DNA of 64,000 nucleotides from Novipirellula galeiformis (GTDB lineage Bacteria; Planctomycetota; Planctomycetia; Pirellulales; Pirellulaceae): positions 1-64,000 of the forward strand of contig NZ_SJPT01000017.1 of NCBI RefSeq assembly GCF_007860095.1, written 5' to 3'. Shown here one piece after another: positions 34,184 through 41,877 of this stretch. The notes below the pieces were generated by a model, which worked only from the letters and a program-made list of their open reading frames with translations, was not told the DNA's origin and searched no databases. Positions within the stretch are counted from its first letter, which is position 1; the number at the start of each line of letters is the position of its first letter. The position numbers and the translations under genes are program-made.

Positions 34184-34624
34184 GCTCGACGCTTGTTGCC
34201 TGACCTCCTCGTAAACTCGCAAGATGACTGGTGCGATATGCGAGCGTGTTGACCAACCAAGACTGAGTTCGAGGGCTTGCCAACCATCCATGAACCACTT
34301 GATCGCCCGATCGACTCCAAACCGCCATACGAAAAACCAGGCCTTGAGCAAGTCACTCTAAATCACCTTAAGCCGAACATCCGATGGCCATCGCGAAGAC
34401 TCGGTCGCGAATAAGTTCATCAATTGCATATCGAATGCGATCAGGACGCCTCGGATCGCTGATTCCTTTAGCGATGCCGTCGGTCAACCCGAGTCTGTGA
34501 TTAGCGTCACGAAGTAGAATCACATCAGCATTGGAGGTGAGCCGTTGGCAAGCTGCCTGGACCTCGATGGGACGATTGAAATCTGGTTCAAAAAGAGTAT
34601 CTTGTCGTTCGCCCATCACGTGAC
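34184..34624 (-). pseudogene. IS1380-type transposase N-terminal fragment plus second remnant, flanked by 11-bp direct repeats
   Basis: From the ATG at 34616 the minus strand reads MGERQDTLFEPDFNRPIEVQ, then RLTSNADVILLRDANHRLGL, TDGIAKGISDPRRPDRIRY and a stop after 83 residues. This is the start of an IS1380-group transposase, which is normally about 450 residues. Beyond the stop, about 34180-34350, another frame encodes LLKAWFFVWRFGVDRAIKWF and ILRVYEEVRQQ, a C-terminal fragment of something I cannot name. CATCACGTGAC stands at both ends (34173-34183 and 34614-34624). The module 1/2 junction has a single CATCACG at this place, so the segment is an insertion. Confidence 0.65.
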
Positions 34625-34636
34625 TCTCGCTTGTGC

Positions 34637-34691
34637 TTGTGTTAGAGACACGCTAAACGAGAAAGGCCACATGACGGTTTCTCAATCCAAC
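34637..34691 (+). promoter_or_regulatory. conserved 55-bp upstream element, copy C (before symporter operon)
   Basis: TTGTGTTAGAGACACGCTAA ... CTCAATCCAAC; about 12 differences from copy A, no gaps. It ends 82 bp before the symporter ATG, much the same spacing as before the sialidases. The downstream extended -10-like TGCTACGAT of copies A and B is not conserved here. Confidence 0.55.
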
Positions 34692-34773
34692 AAGTGCTTG
34701 GTGAGTGATTCGGTTTTAAATCAATTGCATCGCTCAAGCTCACAATCGACTTCAACTAACTCGATCGCTCATC

Positions 34774-36273
34774 ATGGCCCCTATTGATTGGATCATCCTG
34801 CTTATCTACGCGTTGTCGACCATTGGCCTGGGATGGTATTTTGGTCGCAAGCAAGAGAGCTCGGACGAGTATTTCGTAGGCTCGGGAAAGATGAACCCGA
34901 TCTTGATCGGCGTTTCATTGTTCGCGACCTTGCTGAGCACGATCAGCTATCTGGCGCTGCCGGGTGAAGTTGCTGGAAAGGGTCCGAGTTTTCTGACTAA
35001 CTACCTTGCCTACCCCTTCATCTATCTATTCATCGCGATGATTCTGTTGCCCGTTTACATGCGACAACGGGTCACGAGTGCGTACGAGCTATTGGAGAAT
35101 CAGTTGGGGCTGAGCATCCGGATGCTGGGCGCAACGATGTTCCTGCTGTTGCGACTGGTTTGGATGTCGGTGTTGGTTTATCTGACCGCCAAAGCGATCG
35201 CGACGATGATCGGCGTGGGCGACGAAATGGTGCCTTGGATTGTCTTGGTCACCGGCGCCTTCGCCATCACGTACACGTCGCTAGGTGGGTTGCGTGCCGT
35301 TGTGATCACCGACCTCATGCAAACGGTGCTGCTTTACGGCGGTGCGCTGCTGGTCCTGGGGACCATCACATGGAACATGGGCGGGTTTGGCTGGTTCCCG
35401 ACGCAGTGGCAATCGGACGTCTGGGATAGGCAGCAAATTTTCAGCTGGGACCCGGCGACCCGAGTGACGGTGTTTGGTTCGATATTGTCGGTATTCTTAT
35501 GGACGGTTGCCACTGCGGCAGGCGATCAGGTGGCCGTGCAGCGATTCATGGCGACCAAGGACGCAAAAACGGCGCGACGAGCGATCGCAATCCAGCTAGC
35601 AGTGGGGGCGATCGTTGGAATCACCCTGGGTTTGGTAGGGGTCGCATTACTGGGATACTACCAGGCCAACCCCGAATTATTGCCACGCGACACAACGTTA
35701 CGGCTCCAAGCCGACGAATTGTTTCCGTACTTCATCGCCAACCGGCTTCCCCCGGTCATCACCGGTTTGGTCGTGTCGGGATTGTTTGCCGCCGCGATGT
35801 CTAGCATCGACTCAGGCGTCAACTCAATCACTGCCGTCGTCATGACCGATTTCCTAGATCGTTTCGGATGGAAACCATCAACGCAAGCCAAGCATCTGCT
35901 GTTTGCGAGGTTGTTGGCAGTCGCAATCGGTGCCGTTATCGTTCTGTCGAGCAGTCTGATTCAGTACATTCCCGGCAACTTCTTGGCGATCACGAACAAA
36001 ACCGTCAACCTGCTCTCGATCCCGATTGCATTGCTGTTTTTCTTTGCACTGTTTGTGCCTTTCTCCAACGCAATCGGCGTTTGGATTGCCACAATCGCGA
36101 GCGTTAGCGTGGCTGTGTTGGTTGCTTTCTCAGGCGTGATTTTTGGGGTGAATCCCGAAACGGGCAATGATCCCATCAGCTTTCAATGGATCCAACCAGC
36201 CGCTTTGTTAACCGGTGTCAGCGTCGGCCTCGTCGCGTGCAAACTATTTTCCAAAGAAGAACCCGCCCCATAG
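34774..36273 (+). CDS. sodium:solute symporter (SSS family)
   Basis: 499 residues, about 13 transmembrane helices. IDWIILLIYALSTIGLGWYF and SDEYFVGSGKMNP are the usual first helix and periplasmic/cytoplasmic loop of SSS proteins. FATLLSTISYLALPGEVAGK lies in the helix with the sodium-site serines. SLGGLRAVVITDLMQTVLLY is the most conserved family motif, and SGLFAAAMSSIDSGVNSI is the late Ser-rich motif. Members import sugars, sialic acid, amino acids or vitamins with Na+. First gene of a five-gene run (symporter, aldolase, SDR, deacylase, PLP lyase). The 55-bp element upstream is shared with the two sialidases, which suggests that it imports what they release. No good ribosome site before the ATG. 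Confidence 0.9.
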   Translation: MAPIDWIILLIYALSTIGLGWYFGRKQESSDEYFVGSGKMNPILIGVSLFATLLSTISYLALPGEVAGKGPSFLTNYLAYPFIYLFIAMILLPVYMRQRVTSAYELLENQLGLSIRMLGATMFLLLRLVWMSVLVYLTAKAIATMIGVGDEMVPWIVLVTGAFAITYTSLGGLRAVVITDLMQTVLLYGGALLVLGTITWNMGGFGWFPTQWQSDVWDRQQIFSWDPATRVTVFGSILSVFLWTVATAAGDQVAVQRFMATKDAKTARRAIAIQLAVGAIVGITLGLVGVALLGYYQANPELLPRDTTLRLQADELFPYFIANRLPPVITGLVVSGLFAAAMSSIDSGVNSITAVVMTDFLDRFGWKPSTQAKHLLFARLLAVAIGAVIVLSSSLIQYIPGNFLAITNKTVNLLSIPIALLFFFALFVPFSNAIGVWIATIASVSVAVLVAFSGVIFGVNPETGNDPISFQWIQPAALLTGVSVGLVACKLFSKEEPAP

Positions 36274-36336
36274 CCGCGTCATCTTTCATCATTCGAAACC
36301 CAGCTCCACAAACCCAAACACCTGTCGATTCAATCA

Positions 36337-37098
36337 ATGAGAACAAGCAAAACACTTGCGAAAATACGCAGCGGTGAGATCATTCGCACGTGCGTCATGG
36401 GACATTACATTCCAGCCTATGTCTGCCACGCAGCACGAGCGGGATACGACTGCATCTGGGTCGACCTGGAACACCGAGCGATGACGAGTCGCGAAGTGGA
36501 AGCCTTGCTCGCATTCTCGCATCTGTACGACATCGACATCATGCTCCGTCCTCCCACATTGGGGAAAACGCGACTGTCTCGTTATCTCGAGGACGGTGCT
36601 GCGGGGCTGATGATTCCGCATGTATCAACGGTGGACAAAGCCAAGATGTTGGTGGATGCCGTCAAGTTTCCTCCGCTAGGAGATCGCGGACTGGACAATG
36701 CTGGATTGGACGCCGACTTCCATATCCATGACGCCGATGAGTACGTTGCCTGGGCGAACCGCGAAACGTTTTTGTGTGTGCAAATCGAAACGCCAGAAGG
36801 CGTTCGCAATGCGGACGCCATTGCGGCTGTTGAAGGTGTCGACATGATTTTTGTCGGTCCAGGAGACCTTGGACTTCGACTTCGTCAGAGCGGAGAGATG
36901 ACGCTCGACGAAGCATGGGAGATCATTGCCACGGCGTGTCGCAAACACAACAAGGCATTTGGTGGCCCGGTGGTCGCTGATGGCGAGATGCAGAAAAGAA
37001 AAGACCAGGGTGCGAAGCTGCTGGTCAACAGCAGCGAATTCCATGGTTGGTCCACCTCCCTATCACAAGACAGTCTGAAATTTGATGCCCTCCGATGA
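36337..37098 (+). CDS. HpcH/HpaI-family class II aldolase
   Basis: 253 residues of the pyruvate/phosphoenolpyruvate TIM-barrel superfamily. GYDCIWVDLEHRAMT contains the catalytic-region D-E-H, DGAAGLMIPHVSTVDKAK the conserved barrel strand, FLCVQIETPEGVRNADAI the metal-binding glutamate (Q-I-E-T), and VDMIFVGPGDLGLRL the metal-binding Asp (GP.DL). These enzymes cleave 4-hydroxy-2-oxo acids to pyruvate plus an aldehyde with a divalent metal, as in 2-keto-3-deoxy-sugar-acid or homoprotocatechuate catabolism. It ends 5 bp before the preferred SDR start. The substrate is probably the 2-oxo acid derived from the imported compound; inferred from the operon. Confidence 0.9.
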   Translation: MRTSKTLAKIRSGEIIRTCVMGHYIPAYVCHAARAGYDCIWVDLEHRAMTSREVEALLAFSHLYDIDIMLRPPTLGKTRLSRYLEDGAAGLMIPHVSTVDKAKMLVDAVKFPPLGDRGLDNAGLDADFHIHDADEYVAWANRETFLCVQIETPEGVRNADAIAAVEGVDMIFVGPGDLGLRLRQSGEMTLDEAWEIIATACRKHNKAFGGPVVADGEMQKRKDQGAKLLVNSSEFHGWSTSLSQDSLKFDALR

Positions 37099-37102
37099 AC
37101 CC

Positions 37103-37897
37103 ATGCGTCTGAATTCCAAACGGGCACTCGTCACGGGGGCTGGTAAAGGCATCGGTCGAGGCTGTGCCCTTGAGCTGGCGCGGGCGGGTGCTGACCTGAT
37201 TCTCAATGATCGCCCGGGCAGTCAAGAGCTCGCACAGACGGCTGACGACATTCGCGCACTGGGGCGCCAGTGCTGGACTGTAGAGGCCGACGTGTTTTCA
37301 CCTGACGGCTGCGCCGCGCTGATCCAATCAGCGATTCAGCAGGCTGGTGAAATCGATATTCTGATCAGCAATCCGGCCTACGGAAAACGAGATCGCTTTC
37401 TGGATTTTTCGACAAGCGAGTTCGACAAGGTAATCGACGCCACGTTCAAGTCTGGCTTTCACATCGCCCAAGCGATGGCCCGCCATCGCGTTGAACTTGG
37501 GGGCGGCGGCAAGATCTTGTTCATTACCAGCGTTGTGGCGGAGATGCCGTTTGAAGAGTGTTCACCTTACAGCGCCGCCAAAGCAGCGTTGAATCAACTC
37601 ACACAGTGCATTGCCGTGGAGTTATTCTCACACCGAATCAATGTCAACGCAATCGAACCGGGCTGGATCGACACGCCAAACGAACGCGTGACCTTCTCCG
37701 ATGACGTCATCGACTCGAGCGGCGCTAGCCTGCCTTGGGGTCGACTCGGCACGCCAGCTGATATTGGTAGAGCAGCGACGTTTTTAGTATCCGATGCTGC
37801 GGACTACATCACCGGCACCGTGCTTCCTGTTGACGGCGGATTTCGATTCAAGGACATGCGCAGTGTTTCTCAATTGGCACCCAAAAAAGCGACATGA
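37103..37897 (+). CDS. short-chain dehydrogenase/reductase (SDR)
   Basis: 264 residues from the ATG at 37103. The frame also holds an ATG at 37085 and a TTG at 37082, both inside the aldolase gene; 37103 places RALVTGAGKGIGRGCALELA at the usual distance. The TGxxxGIG nucleotide-binding glycine motif, ISNPAYGKRD (in place of the common NNAG), FITSVVA with the catalytic serine region, and YSAAKAALNQL (Tyr-x-x-x-Lys) are visible. INVNAIEPGWIDTP and the C-terminal GTVLPVDGGFRFKD are classical-SDR signals. It oxidises or reduces a hydroxyl, probably of a sugar or sugar acid in this pathway. It overlaps the next gene by 4 bp (ATGA type). Confidence 0.9.
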   Translation: MRLNSKRALVTGAGKGIGRGCALELARAGADLILNDRPGSQELAQTADDIRALGRQCWTVEADVFSPDGCAALIQSAIQQAGEIDILISNPAYGKRDRFLDFSTSEFDKVIDATFKSGFHIAQAMARHRVELGGGGKILFITSVVAEMPFEECSPYSAAKAALNQLTQCIAVELFSHRINVNAIEPGWIDTPNERVTFSDDVIDSSGASLPWGRLGTPADIGRAATFLVSDAADYITGTVLPVDGGFRFKDMRSVSQLAPKKAT

Positions 37898-38859
37898 ACA
37901 TGACAGATGCCTCGCTGTTTGACTATCGAGAATTTACCAGTGACTGCGATGGCCCCCGGTTGCTGATCACTGCTGGGATTCATGGTGATGAGTATCTGCC
38001 GATGCTGGCAGTGAAGGAATTGATCGATCGATTTGATACCGACGCTGAGCTTCGTTCGAGCCTACGCGGCAGCCTCACGTTGATTCCGATTGCCAACCAG
38101 GCGGCCTTTGAACGAGGCAATCGATGCGGTGCGGATAACATCGACCTTGCCCGCGTCTTCCCAGGAACGCCTAACGGCAATCCGACGGAGCAACTTGCCT
38201 GCGCGTTAAGTGACCAGATTCGCAGAGCCGATTTTTTCGTCGATCTGCATACCGGAGGCACCGAGCTGTGCGTCTTTCCAATGGCAGGATACACCCTGCA
38301 TTCGGATCAGTCCATTTTGGAGCAACAACGTCAATTAGCGGTTGCATTTGGGTTACCGTTTGTCTGGGGAACGTCTGCCGAGTTGCAGGGACGCTCGCTA
38401 TCGCTGGCTCGCGATTGTGGAGTCCCCGCGATTTATGTCGAGTACCTGGGTGCCCACCGCGAGCTCGCGGAGGCCATATCTGGGGCCGCACAATCGCGGA
38501 CGCCCGATCATCCGCTGGTAGCGGGCTGCTTGAACGTGATGCGGCATCTGGGCATCTTGCCTGAAATCGCGGAACCGTTGCCTGCAGCCTGCGATGTTGT
38601 CGAAGATGAAAGACCCGGAGCGGGTCACATGCAAGCAGGACCCTCCGCACCCGCAACCGGTTTCCTTGTACCGGCCGTCGAACTAGGACAATCAATCGCG
38701 AAGGGTGATTTGCTGGCCGAGATCGTTACCGCAACCGACCGCACAAAGCATCAAGTACTATCACAGCAAAGTGGCCGAGTTCTGGTCATTCGTGACTATC
38801 CAAGAATCAATCAAGGCGAGGCCGTAGCGGTGGTTGCCGAAAGCGTTAAAGCAGAATGA
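37894..38859 (+). CDS. AstE/AspA-family metal-dependent deacylase (M14-like)
   Basis: 321 residues. RLLITAGIHGDEYLPMLAVK carries the HxxE zinc site (His-Gly-Asp-Glu), and ADFFVDLHTGGTELCVFPM carries the third zinc ligand histidine (D-L-H-T-G). GADNIDLARVFPG is the conserved N-I-D-L-A-R segment, and PAIYVEYLGAH has the catalytic glutamate region. The C-terminal beta domain (about 240-321) is the lipoyl-like or barrel-sandwich cap seen in N-acyl-diaminobutyrate deacetylases. The family removes acyl groups from N-acylated amino acids (aspartoacylase, succinylglutamate desuccinylase, DoeB). It starts ATGA overlapping the SDR stop and ends ATGA overlapping the PLP gene, so the operon is tightly coupled. 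Substrate not determinable here. Confidence 0.88.
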   Translation: MNMTDASLFDYREFTSDCDGPRLLITAGIHGDEYLPMLAVKELIDRFDTDAELRSSLRGSLTLIPIANQAAFERGNRCGADNIDLARVFPGTPNGNPTEQLACALSDQIRRADFFVDLHTGGTELCVFPMAGYTLHSDQSILEQQRQLAVAFGLPFVWGTSAELQGRSLSLARDCGVPAIYVEYLGAHRELAEAISGAAQSRTPDHPLVAGCLNVMRHLGILPEIAEPLPAACDVVEDERPGAGHMQAGPSAPATGFLVPAVELGQSIAKGDLLAEIVTATDRTKHQVLSQQSGRVLVIRDYPRINQGEAVAVVAESVKAE

Positions 38860-39929
38860 GCGTTTGGAACTGGAGTGATCGCTATTCACCAATCGTCGAC
38901 CCAGGCTTTCAGGTGACACTCGGCGAAGGACACACCGCGTGCGTCCGATCCCGGCGGATTGGGCCCGCGTTGGGAATCAAAAATCTGTACTTCAAGCTCG
39001 AATCGACCAACCCCAGTGGATCGTACAAAGATCGCTTTGCGGCGCTGGCGGTCAGCCACATGCTGCAGCGTAATCAAAGCACTTGCATTGCGACATCAAG
39101 TGGAAACACCGGCGCCGCCTTGGCCGCCTATTGTGCTGCGGCAGGAATTCGATGCCAGATTGCAGTTGTCGAATCAGCCCCGCTGGCCAAATTGCAACAA
39201 ATGATGGCCTATGGAGCCGAAATCCAGAAAGTCCGTGGCTTTGGGATGGACGCGGCGATTACGAATCAGGTCTTTGATCGCTTGCACCAACTTGCGGAAA
39301 GTCCTGAATGTGAATTGCAGATCAGCGCTTATCGTTTAAGTCCGTTGGGCATGCAGGGGGTCGAAAGCATCGCGTTTGAAATCCAAGCACAACTTTCTTC
39401 TTCGGATCGTTCGGTCGATCATGTCTTTTGTCCGGCAGGCGGGGGCGGATTGACGTTGGCAACGGCTCGCGGCTTCCTGAAAACTCCCGCAAGACCCGCC
39501 GTGCATTGTGTTCAGCCGGAAGGGAACGACACGATCGCCAGCCGGTTGCGCAATCGCAGCGATCAAGCCACCGACGTGCAGTGCACCACCTCGATCAGCG
39601 GTTTGCAAGTGGCCTCGGTGATCGACGGCCACGAGGTGATCGCGGCCTGCAGGGCATCGGGAGGCACCGGATATACCGTCAGTGATGCCGAAACGTTTGA
39701 AGCTCAAAAGCGGCTGGCGCGAGAAGAGGGCGTCTTCTGCGAACCTGCGGGTGCGGTTGCACTAGCGGGAGCTCTGAACGCGTTCCGCAAGGGCGAACTG
39801 GCGCCCGAGGCGTCTGTCGTCTGCATTGTTTCGGGCAGTGGATTCAAAGATGGCACCTCCGTTGAACGCATGAACCAGCATAGCGGCTATCAGCTTGTCG
39901 AGCTGGAGGATCTTTTCCAATCACAGTAG
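38856..39929 (+). CDS. threonine-synthase/dehydratase-like PLP enzyme (fold type II)
   Basis: 357 residues. KNLYFKLESTNPSGSYKDRF contains the PLP lysine (SGSYKDR), STCIATSSGNTGAALAAYCA the phosphate-cradle SSGNTG, and VFCPAGGGGLTLA the glycine-rich PLP-phosphate loop (GGGG). SGSGFKDGTS at the C-terminus resembles the S/T-G-x-G-x-K end of threonine synthases. The enzyme should catalyse beta- or gamma-elimination/replacement on a hydroxy-amino acid, such as threonine, serine or hydroxy-aspartate. Last gene of the operon; its stop is about 20 bp before the GGGGACAG array. A deacylase followed by a PLP eliminase suggests the pathway frees an amino acid and deaminates it; that is inference. Confidence 0.88.
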   Translation: MSVWNWSDRYSPIVDPGFQVTLGEGHTACVRSRRIGPALGIKNLYFKLESTNPSGSYKDRFAALAVSHMLQRNQSTCIATSSGNTGAALAAYCAAAGIRCQIAVVESAPLAKLQQMMAYGAEIQKVRGFGMDAAITNQVFDRLHQLAESPECELQISAYRLSPLGMQGVESIAFEIQAQLSSSDRSVDHVFCPAGGGGLTLATARGFLKTPARPAVHCVQPEGNDTIASRLRNRSDQATDVQCTTSISGLQVASVIDGHEVIAACRASGGTGYTVSDAETFEAQKRLAREEGVFCEPAGAVALAGALNAFRKGELAPEASVVCIVSGSGFKDGTSVERMNQHSGYQLVELEDLFQSQ

Positions 39930-39947
39930 GCAGCTCGAGCTCGGAGC

Positions 39948-40272
39948 TCGGGGACAGCTCGAGCTCGGGGACAGTGATAGCTCGGGGACAGGATCAGCTC
40001 GGGGACAGTGATCGCACAGACAGAGATCGGGGCCCCAGGTCGGGGACAGTGATCGTACGGAAGCCGTTGAGCACGGAAAGAGCTCGGGGACAGTGATCGC
40101 ACAGACAGAAACAGCTCGACAGATCGGGGCCCCAGGTCGGGGACAGAGGTCGGGGACAGTGATCGTACGGAGCTCGGGGACAGTGATCAGCTCGGGGACA
40201 GTGATCGCACAGACAGAGATCGGGGCCCAGGTCGGGGACAGTGATCGTACGGAAGCCGTTGAGCACGGAAAT
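39948..40272. repeat. REP-like array: 11 copies of GGGGACAG in direct orientation
   Basis: Eleven GGGGACAG motifs, mostly inside (AGCTC/AGGTC)GGGGACAGTGATC(G), at irregular spacing. Two blocks of about 85 bp (near 39995-40079 and 40188-40272) are almost identical and end GGAAGCCGTTGAGCACGGAA; a partly rearranged third block lies between. GGGGCCCC and GAGCTC palindromes are interspersed. The array lies 3' of the RAYT gene and faces the four inverted copies on its 5' side. The remaining gap to 40444 has no visible feature. Confidence 0.85.
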
Positions 40273-40444
40273 GACAACTTCGATTCGGATCGACACTCGG
40301 TCTTGACAGTGCTGTAGCTATTTTACGAGTGCCTGAGCGCCCTAAACATGTCGCGTCTCGCCCACTTTTTCTGCTTCGCTTGTAGCGGTAGCCCCGCAGT
40401 GAGGCGTCTGCCTGCTGTCGAAGCGTCACAACTTGAAATTGAAC

Positions 40445-41545
40445 TCACAAGCGCTCGCTCAGTGGCGTCCGAGTGACGGACGGCGACACAGGCTGCTGAG
40501 CGACTTGCCGCTGAGCGGCGAGCCGGGCGCGCACGGCGCGACAAGCATGCTGACCGAGCTGGGTTTGACAGCGTCTGCTATAGCGTCTGTGCCGCTCCTG
40601 TAGCTCCAAGACGTTCACTTCTTTACCGTCTAAATAAATCGGCGTTTGCAGCTTGTCTTTCGTTAACATTTCGCTCGCCTGCAGCTCCGGTCGGGATTCC
40701 AGTGCTAGCTGCCACAATAGGCGTTCGTAAGCCTCAAGCGCCATCGGCAAACAACCAAGACGCGTTAAGATCTCCGTGCGATTAGCTGATCCCACATCCG
40801 TTTTGCTTGAGTTTTCTGCTACAGGATTTAGCGGTTGCGCGACCACTTCGCTGGCCAATTCCAGTGGCGCCAACCACTCCGAAGTGTCCGGCACGCCGCC
40901 GGAGAGTGTCCGCAAACGCTCGCCGATCGAAACTTCACTGTAGTCATCGAGCGAATCGGCCAATCCGGCGCGAAGCGGATTGAGATCGACGTACGCCATA
41001 CAGGCCAGCACTGCGGGCTCATCTTCGAGGCGTTTCAGTTTAAAACGCTCTTCAAAGAACCGCCCCGTGCACTCGTCTTCTAAGTTACATTCACGCGCAA
41101 TCGTCTGACACATCAAGCGGATAAACCACGAAATATCCGATAGCCTCAATCGAAGCTCGGCAACACGCGAGGGGTCGCTCGTGATTTGCGTGATTTCACT
41201 TCCTTGGATTTCTCCTCCAAGTTTGTTTTGACAGCGCTTTCGCGAAGTCAACGAGAGCCAGCGCACCGCGACCTGCCGATCGCTTAACGCCCGGACTAGG
41301 TCGGGGCGGTTGCGTAGCACGCAGTGCCAATGGTTCGGGATGATAGCAAAGGCAAGCACATCGATACAGAATCGCTGGGCCAGGAACTGCATTCGCTGGC
41401 GAAACCGCTCGCGGCGGTAGCCATAGTCGATGCCGGTGAGCGGATCGACTCCGTGCAAGTAGCTTCGTCTGACGGTGCGATTAAACGCGTGGTAAACCCC
41501 CACTTCATCGCGTGCAAACGTACAACATCGACTTGTCCGGGACAT
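40445..41545 (-). CDS. REP-associated tyrosine transposase (RAYT, IS200-like Y1 family)
   Basis: 366 residues. FAIIPNHWHCVLR contains the HUH pair (His72, His74) that binds the metal, and MAYVDLNPLRAGL contains the likely nucleophile Tyr185 in the Y-x-x-x-NP setting typical of RAYTs. CTGRFFEERFKLKRLED lies between. The N-terminus RDEVGVYHAFNRTVRR is also usual. The C-terminal 150 residues are longer than in minimal Y1 transposases and are Arg/Gln-rich at the end. RAYTs cut single-stranded DNA at hairpins beside REP sequences and are usually immobile domesticated genes. Here the gene is flanked by inverted GGGGACAG arrays (11 copies 3', 4 copies 5'), presumably its substrate. It stands between the PLP gene and sialidase 3. 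Confidence 0.88.
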   Translation of the reverse strand: MSRTSRCCTFARDEVGVYHAFNRTVRRSYLHGVDPLTGIDYGYRRERFRQRMQFLAQRFCIDVLAFAIIPNHWHCVLRNRPDLVRALSDRQVAVRWLSLTSRKRCQNKLGGEIQGSEITQITSDPSRVAELRLRLSDISWFIRLMCQTIARECNLEDECTGRFFEERFKLKRLEDEPAVLACMAYVDLNPLRAGLADSLDDYSEVSIGERLRTLSGGVPDTSEWLAPLELASEVVAQPLNPVAENSSKTDVGSANRTEILTRLGCLPMALEAYERLLWQLALESRPELQASEMLTKDKLQTPIYLDGKEVNVLELQERHRRYSRRCQTQLGQHACRAVRARLAAQRQVAQQPVSPSVTRTPLSERL

Positions 41546-41787
41546 CGCATCGATCCCCTAAAGAAGAGTAAAGATGGAGCAACCTCGCCTCTATCATACC
41601 GCTGCGTCTGGCGGGTACAGCCGAGAATCCACAAATGGGGAGCTTACAAATTCGACTTGTCGATCTAGGTCCAGTAGATGCCTGCACTTGCGACGCAAAA
41701 AGTGCTTCGCCCCGCAGCTCCTGCTAGCACTACATGTAGACTGGCCACCTGGATACTCAAACCAGTTGGCAAGCAAGTACCTGCATG

Positions 41788-41865
41788 CACTGTCCCCGAT
41801 GCACCCGATGCAGATGCATGCACTGTCCCCGACCTTCACTGTCCCCGACCTCTGCACTGTCCCCG
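41788..41865. repeat. REP-like array: 4 inverted copies (CACTGTCCCCG)
   Basis: CACTGTCCCCG at 41788, 41821, 41837 and 41855, mostly followed by ACCT. This is the reverse complement of the motif in the 39948-40272 array, so the arrays point toward each other across the RAYT gene. The last copy ends 12 bp before the stop codon of sialidase 3. GATGCA repeats lie between the first two copies. Confidence 0.85.
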
Positions 41866-41877
41866 ACCTCTCTTCAA

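Noticed and set aside
34774-39929. ectoine/diaminobutyrate degradation operon
   Set aside because: The AstE/AspA deacylase and PLP gene recall it, but there is no ectoine hydrolase, transaminase or regulator, and the aldolase does not fit.
39948-41865. CRISPR array
   Set aside because: The repeat unit is only 8-14 bp, spacing is irregular, the two sides are inverted relative to each other, and there are no cas genes; the RAYT gene explains it better.
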